From contig NZ_BAAAFC010000001.1 in the NCBI RefSeq assembly GCF_039523335.1, forward strand, positions 1,798,001 to 1,862,000: a DNA stretch of 64,000 bases, read 5' to 3'. Source of the stretch: Marinobacter szutsaonensis. GTDB taxonomy: Bacteria; Pseudomonadota; Gammaproteobacteria; Pseudomonadales; Oleiphilaceae. The notes below the pieces were generated by a model, which was given only the letters and a program-made list of their open reading frames with translations, ran no database searches and was not told where the DNA came from. A program made the position numbers and the translations under genes. Below, one piece after another: positions 10,194 to 18,824 of the stretch (position 1 is its first letter; each line of letters starts with the position of its first letter).

Positions 10194-11386
10194 GAGGTTG
10201 CTTCCAGGTGTTCGCCAATCAGGGCCACCAGACGGGTGGCGATGGTCTGTTTGCTGTCCGACCCGATCTGCTCCTGCCCGCCGGGCCAGAACACGGTGAC
10301 CGCATTGTTGTCACTGTTGAAACCAAGCCCCGGAGCGGAAACGTCGTTGGCGACGATCATGTCCAGCTTCTTGCGGGCCATCTTGTCGGTGGCGTAACGC
10401 GCCACGTCGGTGGTTTCCGCCGCAAAGCCCACGGTAAACGGGGCGTCGGCACGCCCGGCCACCGTGGCCAGGGTATCCGGGTTCCGCACCAGGGCCAGGG
10501 ACATGGCTTCGGTGGATTTCTTGATCTTGTCACCGGCACAGGTCTCCGGACGATAGTCGGCCACCGCCGCGGTCGCGATGAAAACGTCACAGCCCTCATC
10601 CACCGCAGCCATGGACTCCGTGAGCATGTCCTGGGCGGTCATCACCGGCCGTACGTCCACGCCCACTGGCGGCGCGAGGGTTACCGGACCACTGACCAGA
10701 GTGACCGTGGCGCCGGCCGCCCGGGCGGCACCGGCCAATGCATAGCCCATCTTGCCGGAGCTATGGTTGCTGATGTACCGGACCGGGTCCAGCGGTTCCC
10801 GGGTCGGGCCCGCGGTAATTACCACCCGCTTGCCGCTCAACGGTCCCCGGCGCTCATCCAGAATCAGGGAGGCCAGGGCCTCGGGCTCCAGCATCCGGCC
10901 GGGACCGGTATCGCCACAGGCCTGATCGCCCTGATCGGGGCCCCAGACCGTAACCTGGGGATCTTCGTTCAGCATCGCCAGGTTGCGCTGGGTCCGGAAA
11001 TTGCGCCACATGGCCTGGTTCATTGCCGGCGCCAGGGCAATGGGCGCATCGGTGGCACAACAGACGGTCGTCAGCAGGTCATTTGCCAGGCCGTTGGCCA
11101 GCCGGGCCATGAAATCGGCCGAGGCCGGTGCCACCACCACTTGCTCGGCCCACTTGGCCAGTTCGATATGACCCATACCGGCTTCCGCCTCGGGGTCCAG
11201 CAACGAGGTCCGGACCGGCTCACCGCTGAGCGCCTGGAAGGTCAGCGGGGTCACGAACGCCTCGGCCCCGGAGGTCATCACCACACGAACCTCACAGCCG
11301 GCCTTTTTCAGCAGCCGTACCAGTTCGGCACTCTTGTAGGCGGCGATGCCACCGGTCACTCCCAACAGAATTCGTTTGGCGCCCAT
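10190..11386 (-). CDS. coaBC: bifunctional phosphopantothenoylcysteine decarboxylase / phosphopantothenate-cysteine ligase
   Basis: 398 aa. The N-terminal half is the flavin-dependent CoaC decarboxylase: [19 protein letters not shown] with the catalytic His, [28 protein letters not shown] and the Cys-bearing [13 protein letters not shown] loop. The C-terminal half is CoaB ligase, beginning [20 protein letters not shown] and [11 protein letters not shown], with KIKKS later. Together they convert 4'-phosphopantothenate to 4'-phosphopantetheine, two steps of CoA synthesis; coaD at 21360 performs the next step. It is divergent from radC, across a 187-base region with an inverted repeat at 11467-11485, and overlaps dut by 4 bp. 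Confidence 0.97.
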   Translation of the reverse strand: MGAKRILLGVTGGIAAYKSAELVRLLKKAGCEVRVVMTSGAEAFVTPLTFQALSGEPVRTSLLDPEAEAGMGHIELAKWAEQVVVAPASADFMARLANGLANDLLTTVCCATDAPIALAPAMNQAMWRNFRTQRNLAMLNEDPQVTVWGPDQGDQACGDTGPGRMLEPEALASLILDERRGPLSGKRVVITAGPTREPLDPVRYISNHSSGKMGYALAGAARAAGATVTLVSGPVTLAPPVGVDVRPVMTAQDMLTESMAAVDEGCDVFIATAAVADYRPETCAGDKIKKSTEAMSLALVRNPDTLATVAGRADAPFTVGFAAETTDVARYATDKMARKKLDMIVANDVSAPGLGFNSDNNAVTVFWPGGQEQIGSDSKQTIATRLVALIGEHLEATS

Positions 11387-11466
11387 ACTGGCTCCACAAT
11401 TCCTTATATTGAAAAGGGTTATAAGATAGCACGCCCGGTTATCAGTAACAGCCAGGGCAGAAATCT

Positions 11467-11485
11467 TAACATTTACCGAATGTTA
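11467..11485. promoter_or_regulatory. inverted repeat between coaBC and radC
   Basis: TAACATT (11467-11473) is followed by five bases and its exact complement AATGTTA (11479-11485). A GTAACC direct repeat follows at 11495-11500 and 11504-11509. The placement in a divergent promoter region suggests a possible operator, but no regulator can be named and a chance origin is possible for 7-bp arms in AT-rich sequence. Confidence 0.3.
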
Positions 11486-11573
11486 CTTTTTCGAGTAACC
11501 TTTGTAACCCTGAGACGCCATTCCCGGTGCAGGAAGCACCGCACAACCACCAACAGATGCAAGGAAGCCAGGC

Positions 11574-12248
11574 ATGCCCACTTCACTCTGGCCGGCAGAC
11601 GAGCGCCCCCGTGAGCGCTTGCTGGCGCACGGCCCCGAATCCCTGTCCGACGCCGAGTTACTCGCTATCTTTCTGCGTACAGGCACTGCCGGCATGCCGG
11701 TGATGGCTCTGGCAAGGCACCTGATTGACGAGTTTGGCGGCCTGCGGGGTCTGCTGACCGCCTCCCGCCGGCAGTTCTGCCAGGTCAAGGGGCTGGGCAC
11801 GGCCAAGTACGCCCAGGTACAGGCAGCCCTGGAGATGTCCCGCCGGGTGATGGACGAACCGCTGCGCCAGGGTGATCCTCTGCGCTCACCGGCCGACACC
11901 CGCCGGTTTCTCACCAGCCGCCTGGGGACCTACCCCCACGAAGTCTTTGCCGGCCTGTTCCTGGACAACCGCCACCGGGTCATCCAGTACCGGGAACTGT
12001 TCCGCGGCACCATCGACGGCGCCGCCGTCTACCCCCGGGAGGTGGTTCGCCAGGCCCTGGAGGACAATGCCGCTGCGGTCATCTTTGCCCACAACCACCC
12101 CTCGGGTGTGGCCGAACCCAGCCAGGCCGACATTTCCCTGACCCGACGCCTGAAAGAAGCGCTTGGGCTGGTGGATATCAGGGTTCTTGACCATATGGTT
12201 GTCGGCCACGGTGAGGTAATATCTCTCGCCGAAAGAGGATTGATGTGA
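11574..12248 (+). CDS. radC: RadC family JAB-domain protein
   Basis: 224 aa, the usual RadC length. A helix-hairpin-helix-like N-terminal region ([28 protein letters not shown]) precedes a JAB1/MPN metalloprotease-type domain with HNHPSG (His173, His175), Asp186 downstream and EVFAGLFLD upstream, i.e. the complete JAMM metal site. Although historically called a DNA repair protein, its role is not settled. The ATG at 11574 has AGGAAG upstream. It is divergent from coaBC and followed by the rpmB promoter at 12298. Neighbourhood coaBC-radC-rpmBG is typical of Pseudomonas-like genomes. Confidence 0.95.
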   Translation: MPTSLWPADERPRERLLAHGPESLSDAELLAIFLRTGTAGMPVMALARHLIDEFGGLRGLLTASRRQFCQVKGLGTAKYAQVQAALEMSRRVMDEPLRQGDPLRSPADTRRFLTSRLGTYPHEVFAGLFLDNRHRVIQYRELFRGTIDGAAVYPREVVRQALEDNAAAVIFAHNHPSGVAEPSQADISLTRRLKEALGLVDIRVLDHMVVGHGEVISLAERGLM

Positions 12249-12297
12249 CTGTCAGCAAAATGACGCCCCTCGGGCTGGCCAAATTCCCAACAATTTT

Positions 12298-12326
12298 TTG
12301 CGTTGGGTGGCGAGTTCTGGTATAAA
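12298..12326 (+). promoter_or_regulatory. sigma-70 promoter of rpmB-rpmG
   Basis: TTGCGT (12298-12303) and TATAAA (12321-12326) are separated by exactly 17 bases, and TGG directly before the -10 gives an extended -10. It lies 142 bases before the rpmB start, leaving a long structured leader. Confidence 0.7.
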
Positions 12327-12343
12327 AGCGTCCCTTTCTGGCG

Positions 12344-12415
12344 GCGTCTGGCAGGCAGCGTTCCGTTTAAAGGCGCGAACAGGGAGCAAACTGGCTCCCC
12401 GGCAACCAGAGACGC
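12344..12415 (+). ncRNA. possible structured leader of rpmB-rpmG mRNA
   Basis: Within the untranslated leader, GCGTCTGG (12344-12351) can pair with CCAGAGACGC (12406-12415) allowing a two-base bulge. Inside it GGGAGC (12382-12387) pairs with GCTCCC (12394-12399). Ribosomal protein operons are often controlled through leader structures, so this may be an autoregulatory site. Nothing here identifies the ligand. Confidence 0.3.
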
Positions 12416-12467
12416 ATTAAAAACGAATTCGTATTGATTGAGACCACTGCTCAGGTCGGAGGCAAGT

Positions 12468-12704
12468 ATGTCCAGAGTTTGTCAGGTTACCGGTAAGCGT
12501 CCGGTATCCGGTAACAACGTATCCCACGCGATGAACCACACTCGTCGCCGTTTTCTGCCGAATCTGCAGAACCACCGTTTCTGGGTTGAATCCGAGAAGC
12601 GTTTCGTGAAGCTGCGCGTATCCACCAAGGGCATGCGCATCATCGACAAAAAAGGCATTGACGCTGTGCTGGCCGATCTTCGTGCCCGCGGCGAGAAGGT
12701 ATAA
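12468..12704 (+). CDS. rpmB: 50S ribosomal protein L28
   Basis: 78 aa. The sequence begins [12 protein letters not shown] and contains [16 protein letters not shown], the bL28 signature, and ends in the usual [11 protein letters not shown]. The ATG at 12468 was chosen over an in-frame upstream start at 12438 because bL28 always starts at MSRVC and GGAGG lies at 12458-12462. The product is a small basic protein of the large subunit. It forms a two-gene operon with rpmG, 11 nt downstream. Confidence 0.98.
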   Translation: MSRVCQVTGKRPVSGNNVSHAMNHTRRRFLPNLQNHRFWVESEKRFVKLRVSTKGMRIIDKKGIDAVLADLRARGEKV

Positions 12705-12715
12705 GGAGCCGCATC

Positions 12716-12871
12716 ATGCGCGAGAAAATCAAGCTGGTATCTTCAGCAGGCACTGGTCACTTCTACACGACCAAAAAGAACAAGCGTAACACTCCGGAAA
12801 AGATCGAGATCAAAAAGTACGATCCGGTTGTCCGCAAGCACGTTGCGTACAAGGAAGCCAAGATCAAGTAA
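12716..12871 (+). CDS. rpmG: 50S ribosomal protein L33, cysteine-free form
   Basis: 51 aa, starting [20 protein letters not shown] and ending [14 protein letters not shown] sits just upstream (12703-12708). None of the four zinc-binding cysteines found in C+ L33 paralogues is present, so this is the zinc-independent C- type, as in E. coli. Co-transcribed with rpmB and followed after 17 bases by a strong terminator. Confidence 0.97.
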   Translation: MREKIKLVSSAGTGHFYTTKKNKRNTPEKIEIKKYDPVVRKHVAYKEAKIK

Positions 12872-12888
12872 TCCTGATCCGGCCTTCA

Positions 12889-12919
12889 CAAAAAAACCCG
12901 GCAGCTGCCGGGTTTTTTT
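12889..12919. terminator. bidirectional Rho-independent terminator
   Basis: A perfect 16-bp palindrome (12897-12912, CCCGGCAG/CTGCCGGG) is flanked by an A-run on the left and a T-run (12913-12919) on the right. It serves rpmG on the plus strand and the convergent nuclease-like gene on the minus strand. Confidence 0.9.
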
Positions 12920-12935
12920 GTGCCTTTGACAATCA

Positions 12936-13796
12936 TCAGAAGGTTTCCAGGTAGCCCTTCGGCAGCGCCACATCCATGGCAATGGGCAAGTGATCGGAAA
13001 CCGGATAGCTCACCACCTCTGACCGGCGGATTTCCAGGCTCGGGCTGACCAGGATGTGATCCAGCGCCTTTTCCGGCCGCCAACTCGGGAAACTGTGCGC
13101 CGTCTCCGGCAAGGGAATCAGATCGGTTTCTTTCAGCGGCGTCCGGGTCAAAAGCTGCTCGGCGTGGGCGTTCATGTCACCCATCAGCACCACATGCCGA
13201 TAATCGGCAATCTGCTCCCGGATATAGCCCAGCTGTCGCTGCTGCGCGGCCTTGCTCAGGGACAGATGCATCAGCACCAGCACCAGGGGATCCTCTTTCG
13301 CGCCGTAACGGACAATGATGGCACCCCGCCCGGGAATCAGCCCCGGCAACCGGTGCTCGGTGACATCCAGCGGGCGGAACCGGCTGAGCAGGCCGTTGGA
13401 ATGCTGGGCGATCTGCCCCATGTTGCGGTTCAGCTGCTGGTACCAGTAGGGGATCCCGGCCGCCTCGGCCAGGTATTGCACCTGGTTGATAAAACCGCTG
13501 CGCAGGCTGCCGCCATCACATTCCTGCAGTGCCACCACGTCGTAATTGCTGACCAGCCGGGCAATCCGGTCCAGGTTCTCGATCCGGTTACGATGGGGCA
13601 GGACATGCTGCCAGCTGCGGGTCACATAGTGGCGGTAAGACGTGGTATTGATGCCCACCTGGATATTGAAGGTCAGCAGCCGGATATGGCGGTGAGGTTC
13701 AAACTCCGGAACATGCTCAAAGCCGGAGCAACGACCTCGCGGCTCCTGCTCCGACTTGAGAATTCCATCGATCTGTTTGCGAATACGCTTGTACAT
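12936..13796 (-). CDS. endonuclease/exonuclease/phosphatase family protein
   Basis: 286 aa. The EEP (DNase I-like) fold is shown by LLTFNIQVG (metal-binding Asn), VVALQECDGG (metal-binding Glu), HLSLSKAAQQRQ, GDMNAHAEQL (Asp/Asn pair), EKALDHILVSP and the final SDHLPIAMD (Asp-His). Every catalytic element is present, so it should be an active phosphodiesterase or phosphatase, but whether it acts on DNA, lipid head groups or another substrate cannot be told. No signal peptide is seen. The ATG at 13796 is preferred; the frame extends upstream to 13862 into the dsbA end without family-like sequence. It lies 62 bases downstream of dsbA on the same strand. Confidence 0.85.
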   Translation of the reverse strand: MYKRIRKQIDGILKSEQEPRGRCSGFEHVPEFEPHRHIRLLTFNIQVGINTTSYRHYVTRSWQHVLPHRNRIENLDRIARLVSNYDVVALQECDGGSLRSGFINQVQYLAEAAGIPYWYQQLNRNMGQIAQHSNGLLSRFRPLDVTEHRLPGLIPGRGAIIVRYGAKEDPLVLVLMHLSLSKAAQQRQLGYIREQIADYRHVVLMGDMNAHAEQLLTRTPLKETDLIPLPETAHSFPSWRPEKALDHILVSPSLEIRRSEVVSYPVSDHLPIAMDVALPKGYLETF

Positions 13797-13858
13797 AGGA
13801 CGGCAGTCTCTTCCTGCCTGTAGGGCCCGGTGGCAAGGCCGTGCCACCGGGCTATCTG

Positions 13859-14494
13859 TCATTGCCCGGCGCTGTTTTCCTTCTCTACCAGGTAATCCAC
13901 AACTTTCAGCACGGCTTCGTGACCACCGGCCATGGAAGCCGTCACCGTATACTTCCCATCAACCAGCATAGTCGGTGTCCCGGTAACCCGCGCGCCGCGA
14001 ATCTTGGCCTGGGCCTGCTGCATCTTCGCGTTCACACCGAAGCTGTTGTAATTCTTCAGAAACTCTTCCGGATCCACACCATGGCCTGCCACAAAATCCG
14101 CCAGGGATTCACCATCGTTCAGAGGCCGGCGCTCACCTGCCAGGGCGTCAAACAGGGCATCATGCGCCTTCTCCAGCTCACCCATGGACTCAAGTGCGTA
14201 AAACGCCCTGGCATGGGGCTCCCAGGACTGACCCAGTGCGGCCGGGATACGAACGTAATTTACGTAATCCGGTGCATTAGCCTCCCAGGCCTCGGCCAGC
14301 GGCTTGAAGTTGTAACAGTGGGGGCAGCCATACCAGAACACCTCAGCCACCTCGACCCCGCTCTCGCTTGCGGTGCGCACCGGCGTATCAAGCTTGCGGT
14401 AATGAACGCCCTCTTCCCAGCTCTGGGCACTGACGGTTCCCGTGACGGCGACGGCCATCGCCAGCAAAGCTGCCACTCCAAGTGATTTGATCAT
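13859..14494 (-). CDS. dsbA: thiol:disulfide interchange protein DsbA
   Basis: 211 aa. Signal peptide residues 1-23 ending VSA before QSWEEG. The thioredoxin-fold active site is CPHC (Cys57, Cys60) in FWYGCPHCYNF, and the cis-proline loop is GTPTMLVDG. Both match periplasmic DsbA, which oxidises cysteine pairs in exported proteins and is recharged by DsbB. It follows the cytochrome c4 gene on the same strand, separated by a terminator. Cytochrome c4 followed by dsbA, next to engB, is the usual Pseudomonas order. Confidence 0.95.
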   Translation of the reverse strand: MIKSLGVAALLAMAVAVTGTVSAQSWEEGVHYRKLDTPVRTASESGVEVAEVFWYGCPHCYNFKPLAEAWEANAPDYVNYVRIPAALGQSWEPHARAFYALESMGELEKAHDALFDALAGERRPLNDGESLADFVAGHGVDPEEFLKNYNSFGVNAKMQQAQAKIRGARVTGTPTMLVDGKYTVTASMAGGHEAVLKVVDYLVEKENSAGQ

Positions 14495-14612
14495 TCAACG
14501 TCTCCGATTTCCTGAATGCATTTTGTGAGGGATTATGACCCAGCAATCGGCAAAAGTTCCACAAGGGGGCCGACCGTGGCGTATTACAGCATGGTAAGCA
14601 AACAACAAAAAA

Positions 14613-14632
14613 CCCCGCCAGGGCGGGGTTTT
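14613..14632 (-). terminator. Rho-independent terminator after cytochrome c4
   Basis: CCCCGCC (14613-14619) pairs with GGCGGGG (14622-14628). An A-run immediately to the left gives the U-tract for minus-strand transcription, and a short T-run follows on the plus strand. It lies 20 bases past the cytochrome stop. Confidence 0.8.
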
Positions 14633-14651
14633 CCAGCAACACGTTCCGATA

Positions 14652-15260
14652 TCAGTTGAGGCCGGAAACGTAGTTGGCGACAGCCTCGATTTCGGCGTCG
14701 GTCAGCTTGGCGGCAACGTCCATCATGATGGCTGCGTTGGCACCGGTGGCGCGGGAGCCGTCACGGTAAGCATTCAGCTGCTTGATGACATATTCGGCAC
14801 TCTGGCCGCCCAGTGCGGGGTAGCCACCCGGCGCATTACCCTTGCCCTGCGGGTTGTGGCAGCCCGCGCATGCCGGCACACCGGTCGCCAGGTTACCGCC
14901 ACGGTACAGAGCTGCGCCCTGATCGATGGTGTCCGGGCTGGCCTGGCTCACGATCATCTCCTGGCTGTCGAAGTACGCCGCCAGGTCCTGCAGATCCTGC
15001 TTGGACATGTTATCCAGCAGACCGGTCATCTCCGGGATGGCTCGGTCGCCGGACTTGATGGCCACCAACTGGTCATAAAGGTATTTCTCGCCCAGTCCGG
15101 ACAGCTTCGGGTATACACCCATTACCGGCTTCTGGCCGCCCTGGCCGTGGCAACCAGCACATACCGCTGCGTTCTGTTCACCTGCCTGGGGATCTCCTGC
15201 TCCGTGTGCCAGCGTTGTAAGGCTTACACCAAGAACAACTCCTGCGATCAGTTTTTTCAT
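14652..15260 (-). CDS. cytochrome c4 (dihaem c-type cytochrome)
   Basis: 202 aa. Residues 1-20 form a Sec signal peptide. Two CxxCH haem sites, CAGCH at 34-38 and CAGCH at 131-135, lie in two homologous halves, each with a candidate distal Met (MTGLLDNM; AIMMDVAAKL). Size and pattern match cytochrome c4, a periplasmic electron carrier that can feed cbb3-type oxidases. It is divergent from engB, with about 170 bases between the start codons. Downstream hairpin 14613-14628 likely ends the transcript before dsbA. Confidence 0.93.
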   Translation of the reverse strand: MKKLIAGVVLGVSLTTLAHGAGDPQAGEQNAAVCAGCHGQGGQKPVMGVYPKLSGLGEKYLYDQLVAIKSGDRAIPEMTGLLDNMSKQDLQDLAAYFDSQEMIVSQASPDTIDQGAALYRGGNLATGVPACAGCHNPQGKGNAPGGYPALGGQSAEYVIKQLNAYRDGSRATGANAAIMMDVAAKLTDAEIEAVANYVSGLN

Positions 15261-15434
15261 GCTCGCTCCGCTTCTCTCATCTTAAAAGTATTCTTCATCA
15301 TGCAGCCGGCAGGCGCTGACCAGGCAGGCTCAAAACCGGGACTGAAAGCGGCCACGCACAGCGCGCCGCCCGGAATTGGTGTAGCATTATACATTAATCG
15401 CCAATAACTGAAATCCAAAGGAAAGCCAACTGTT

Positions 15435-16073
15435 GTGGACCCTGATCTGACTCAAAAATCCATCTCTTTTAACAGCGCCCGATTCCTGATCAGCGCGTCC
15501 CGGCTGGATGAGTGTCCGCCCGATCTGGGGGCGGAAGTTGCCTTTGCCGGCCGCTCCAACGCCGGTAAATCCAGCGCGCTCAATGCCATCACCGCCAACG
15601 GCAAGCTGGCCCGAACCTCCAAGACCCCGGGGCGCACCCGCCTGATCAACTTCTTCTCCCTGAACCGGGAGGGATGTCGGCTGGTGGACCTGCCGGGCTA
15701 TGGCTACGCCAAGGTGTCGCGGGACATGAAGGACGACTGGCAGCAACACCTGGGCCATTACCTGAACGACCGCCGGTGCCTGCGGGGCCTGGTCCTGGTC
15801 ATGGACATCCGCCACCCGTTGACCGACTTCGACCAAATGATGGTGGAATGGTGCGAACATAACCACCTTCCGCTGATGATTCTTGCCACCAAGGCCGACA
15901 AACTGAAATTCGGCCAGGCCAAGACCGCCATGCTGGGCATTGCCAAACAGCTGAAGAACTACCAGTGCGTTGAGCACCTGATCATGTTCTCCGCCACCTC
16001 CAAGCGGGGCGTCGAGGAGTGCCGGGAGGCACTTACGGAATGGCTGGAGGCGGAACCGCCGGAACTGGCATAA
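15435..16073 (+). CDS. engB: ribosome biogenesis GTPase EngB (YihA/YsxC)
   Basis: 212 aa TrmE-Era-EngA-EngB-Septin type GTPase. G1 is GRSNAGKSS (39-47), G2 lies in TSKTPGRT, G3 is DLPGYGYA (85-92), and G4 is TKADK. The start is a GTG at 15435; the conserved N-terminal sequence [21 protein letters not shown] begins right after. It acts in assembly of the large ribosomal subunit. It is divergent from cytochrome c4, as in many gammaproteobacteria, and followed by a hairpin that terminates transcription from the opposite direction. Confidence 0.96.
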   Translation: MDPDLTQKSISFNSARFLISASRLDECPPDLGAEVAFAGRSNAGKSSALNAITANGKLARTSKTPGRTRLINFFSLNREGCRLVDLPGYGYAKVSRDMKDDWQQHLGHYLNDRRCLRGLVLVMDIRHPLTDFDQMMVEWCEHNHLPLMILATKADKLKFGQAKTAMLGIAKQLKNYQCVEHLIMFSATSKRGVEECREALTEWLEAEPPELA

Positions 16074-16078
16074 AAAAA

Positions 16079-16104
16079 ACCGGTCTGCCAAGCGACAGAC
16101 CGGT
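16079..16104 (-). terminator. Rho-independent terminator for the minus-strand tetR gene
   Basis: ACCGGTCTG (16079-16087) pairs exactly with CAGACCGGT (16096-16104) around an 8-base loop. The A-run at 16072-16079 gives a U-tract only for minus-strand transcripts; no T-run follows on the plus strand. It is 164 bases past the tetR stop and abuts the engB stop. Confidence 0.75.
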
Positions 16105-16267
16105 GAAACGTCAGGGTTTGCGACGTGCTAAAACCTGAGAACTCACTCAGGAGACGCAAGGAATGTCCGAATTCCCAACGTCACTCATATGACCAGCGCC
16201 CACGCCTGAAGTTCCTGTATCGTTCATTTTTTAATCAATATTTCGCCTTTTACTTACTCGGATTGTT

Positions 16268-16936
16268 TCAGACACTGGTCCCGGTCGGCTCCGGAAGCGA
16301 TGGCCGGTACTTTTCCCGCAAGGCCATTACCTGTTCCCGGTATCCCGGAGTCAGATAGGGAATCTCCAGGGTGAGCACCTGGTAGATGCCCTGCTTGAGT
16401 TCTGCCAGGCTGAGACTGGCGGGCTCATCCGCCGCGTGGGCCGTTTTCAGGAATGCCATCCAGTTGGTGATCACCAGCCAGACATTCAGGGACATGGCCG
16501 AACGCAGGTCCTCGGGCTGGGGCTCGATGATGCCCGCCTCCGACATCTTCTCGAAGATCTGGCTGATGGCCGCCAGACAGCGGTTGGTGAATTCCCGATA
16601 ATCCTTCCGCAGGCGAGTATCGCTATCGAGCAGGTATTCCAGGTCCCGGTGAAAAAACCGGTAACTCCAGAGCCCGTCAAACACGGATTCAAGATAAAAG
16701 GCCAGATCCTCCAGGGTCAGCGGTCGGTCCTGGGGAATATCCAGGTAATAATCCACCAGCTTTTCGTACTCCAGGAAGATCTCGTAGATAATGTCCGACT
16801 TGTTGCGGAAGTGGTAATAGAGGTTGCCTGGAGAGATCGCCAGATGGGCGGCAATGTGATTGGTGGTGACATTGCGCTCGCCCCGTTCGTTGAACAGCTC
16901 GAGACTGGCAAGGAGGATCTTGTCTCTGGTTTTCAT
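16268..16936 (-). CDS. TetR family transcriptional regulator
   Basis: 222 aa. The N-terminal helix-turn-helix reads TTNHIAAHLAISPGNLYYHF (about 24-43), the TetR signature, followed by a ligand-binding helical domain with many aromatic residues (SYRFFHRDLEYLL). It is divergent from the fatty aldehyde dehydrogenase gene. A perfect 16-bp palindrome (17008-17023) in the shared region is the likely operator, so it probably represses the aldehyde dehydrogenase and itself. The inducer is unknown; long-chain alcohol, aldehyde or acyl-CoA would fit the neighbours (inference). Confidence 0.88.
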   Translation of the reverse strand: MKTRDKILLASLELFNERGERNVTTNHIAAHLAISPGNLYYHFRNKSDIIYEIFLEYEKLVDYYLDIPQDRPLTLEDLAFYLESVFDGLWSYRFFHRDLEYLLDSDTRLRKDYREFTNRCLAAISQIFEKMSEAGIIEPQPEDLRSAMSLNVWLVITNWMAFLKTAHAADEPASLSLAELKQGIYQVLTLEIPYLTPGYREQVMALREKYRPSLPEPTGTSV

Positions 16937-16998
16937 AAGGTTATGAGCACTAGTAGTGGTCTTTCAGTCGACTGGCCCGATCGGCCATCGGCGCTTGC

Positions 16999-17027
16999 TT
17001 GACTGCCTAGAGTATATACTCTAATAA
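16999..17027 (+). promoter_or_regulatory. promoter with TetR-type operator in the spacer
   Basis: TTGACT (16999-17004) and TAATAA (17022-17027) are 17 bases apart. The perfect palindrome TAGAGTATATACTCTA (17008-17023) fills the spacer, so a bound repressor would exclude RNA polymerase. A second ATACTCC half-site follows at 17028-17034. It lies between divergent tetR (16936) and the aldehyde dehydrogenase (17114). Confidence 0.65.
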
Positions 17028-17113
17028 TACTCCCTGATGCAAACTGGCTGTTTTTTGGCCACACCACAAAACAGGTTGCCGGCCCCGATGCCGGTTACCC
17101 AGGGGAGAATGTC

Positions 17114-18559
17114 ATGGCTGCTACCGTCGTCCAGCTCACGGAAAGCAAGAAACACATCCAGCATACCCACCGGGTATTCGCAGCTCAGAAAAAGGCCTTC
17201 CGGGGCAATCCCTCGCCGTCGCTGACCGAGCGGCAGGACAACCTAAAGCGATTGAAACGCGTCCTGCTCAGCAACCAGGACCGGCTGGTGGAAGCCATTG
17301 ACCGTGATTTCAGCTGCCGTTCCCGGGATGAATCACTGATTGCCGAGGTGATGCCGTCGATCCAGGGCATCAACTACACCCTGAAAAACCTCGGCGACTG
17401 GATGAAACCGTCCAAACGCCATGTGTCGGTGCTGTTCCAGCCCGCCAGCAACAAGGTGCACTACCAGCCCAAGGGCGTGGTGGGTGTGATCGTGCCCTGG
17501 AACTATCCCCTGTACCTGGCGGTTGGCCCGCTGGTGGCTTCCCTGGCCGCCGGTAACCGGACCATGATCAAGATGTCCGAATACACGCCGCACACCTCGG
17601 CGCTGTTCAAGGAAATCATCGAGGACAACTTTGCCGAGGACCTGGTCGCAGTGATCAATGGCGAAGCGGATGTGGCTGCAGATTTCTCCTCCCGGCCCTT
17701 TGACCATCTGCTGTTCACCGGCTCCACGTCGGTCGGCAAGCTGGTGATGCGCGCGGCAGCGGAGAATCTCACGCCCGTGACCCTGGAGCTGGGCGGCAAG
17801 TCCCCAGCCATCGTTTCCCCGGATGTGCCCATGGAAGATGCGGCCCAGCGCATTGCCTTCGGCAAGGCCTTCAACGCCGGGCAGACCTGCGTCGCGCCGG
17901 ACTATGTGCTGTGTCCGGCAGACCGGGTGCAGACCTTTGTGGATGAGTACCGTACCCGTTTCGCGGAAATGTATCCGAGCCTGCGGGATAATGACGATTA
18001 CACCGCGATCATCAACGAGCGCCAGTACGAGCGTCTGCAGGGTTACCTTGACGACGCCAGGGAGAAAGGTGCGGAGTTGATCGAGATCAATCCGGCCCGG
18101 GAGAACCTGAAGGATGGCACCCGGAAGATTCCGCTGACTCTGGTGCTGAAAGCAAACCCGGACATGAAGGTGATGCAGGACGAGATTTTCGGTCCGATCC
18201 TGCCGGTGGTGGCCTACGGCACCCTCGATGAGGCCATCCACTACATCAATGACCGTCCGCGCCCGCTGGCGCTGTATTTCTTCGGTTACGACAAGGATGA
18301 GCAGCAGCACGTGGTGGAGAATACCCACTCCGGCGGCATGTGCATCAACGATGCGCTGATGCATGTGGCCCAGGACGATCTGCCGTTCGGTGGCATCGGG
18401 GATTCCGGTATGGGCCACTATCACGGCCGGGAGGGTTTCCTGACCTTCTCCCATCACCGGGCGATCTTCACCAAGCAGAAGTTCAACAGCGGCAAATATG
18501 TCTATGCCCCGCACGGGACCGCCATGCACAGGCTGGTTTACCGGTTCTTTATTCGCTGA
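17114..18559 (+). CDS. fatty/coniferyl-type aldehyde dehydrogenase (class 3 ALDH)
   Basis: 481 aa. NAD(P)-dependent aldehyde oxidation is supported by VPWNYP (127-132), FTGSTSVG (201-208), general base Glu225 in LELGGKS and catalytic Cys259 in NAGQTCVAPDY. Class 3 (fatty aldehyde / coniferyl aldehyde) enzymes have this YVLCP and GGMCINDALMHVAQDDLPFGG pattern. GGGGAG precedes the ATG at 17114. The C-terminal residues (MHRLVYRFFIR) are hydrophobic-basic and may associate with membrane. Neighbours downstream are a Tat-exported small protein and a GMC alcohol oxidoreductase, so a role in oxidising fatty aldehydes from long-chain alcohols is likely (inference); the exact substrate is not shown. 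Confidence 0.88.
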   Translation: MAATVVQLTESKKHIQHTHRVFAAQKKAFRGNPSPSLTERQDNLKRLKRVLLSNQDRLVEAIDRDFSCRSRDESLIAEVMPSIQGINYTLKNLGDWMKPSKRHVSVLFQPASNKVHYQPKGVVGVIVPWNYPLYLAVGPLVASLAAGNRTMIKMSEYTPHTSALFKEIIEDNFAEDLVAVINGEADVAADFSSRPFDHLLFTGSTSVGKLVMRAAAENLTPVTLELGGKSPAIVSPDVPMEDAAQRIAFGKAFNAGQTCVAPDYVLCPADRVQTFVDEYRTRFAEMYPSLRDNDDYTAIINERQYERLQGYLDDAREKGAELIEINPARENLKDGTRKIPLTLVLKANPDMKVMQDEIFGPILPVVAYGTLDEAIHYINDRPRPLALYFFGYDKDEQQHVVENTHSGGMCINDALMHVAQDDLPFGGIGDSGMGHYHGREGFLTFSHHRAIFTKQKFNSGKYVYAPHGTAMHRLVYRFFIR

Positions 18560-18575
18560 TTCTTTTGCCTGCGAG

Positions 18576-18782
18576 TCCGGGTGCCTGTCGGCGATGGGCA
18601 TTCCTTTCCGGGACACGCCGTGAATACCCCTGCGGGGTCCGGCCGGCAATCACAGATTGCCGTCGTCAGTTTGTCGCATGAAGCTTCGCTTCATAAACGC
18701 TCGAACTGACCCATGTAGGCTTGAGCAAAACATCCCTGTTTTGCACAGTCCCGGAAAGGAATGCCCATCACCGACGCCCGGA
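18576..18782. repeat. multi-branched long-hairpin element (copy D, inverted orientation)
   Basis: Outer arms 18576-18614 and 18748-18782 are complementary over a perfect 22-bp inner part (GATGGGCATTCC... to ...CCGGGAC) and, with a four-base gap and a few mismatches, to TCCGGG at the ends. The loop holds four more stems: CCCC/GGGG (18627-18637), CGGCAATC/GATTGCCG (18644-18662), GTCAGTT/AACTGAC (18665-18710) enclosing ATGAAGC/GCTTCAT (18678-18694), and GCAAAACA/TGTTTTGC (18725-18744). ACACGCCGTGAATAC next to the left arm resembles the reverse complement of the core in the other three copies. It fills most of the gap between the aldehyde dehydrogenase and the Tat protein gene. Confidence 0.75.
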
Positions 18783-18824
18783 TTGGTTGCAGGCCGCATT
18801 ACAACAATAAAAGAGAAAGGTCCG

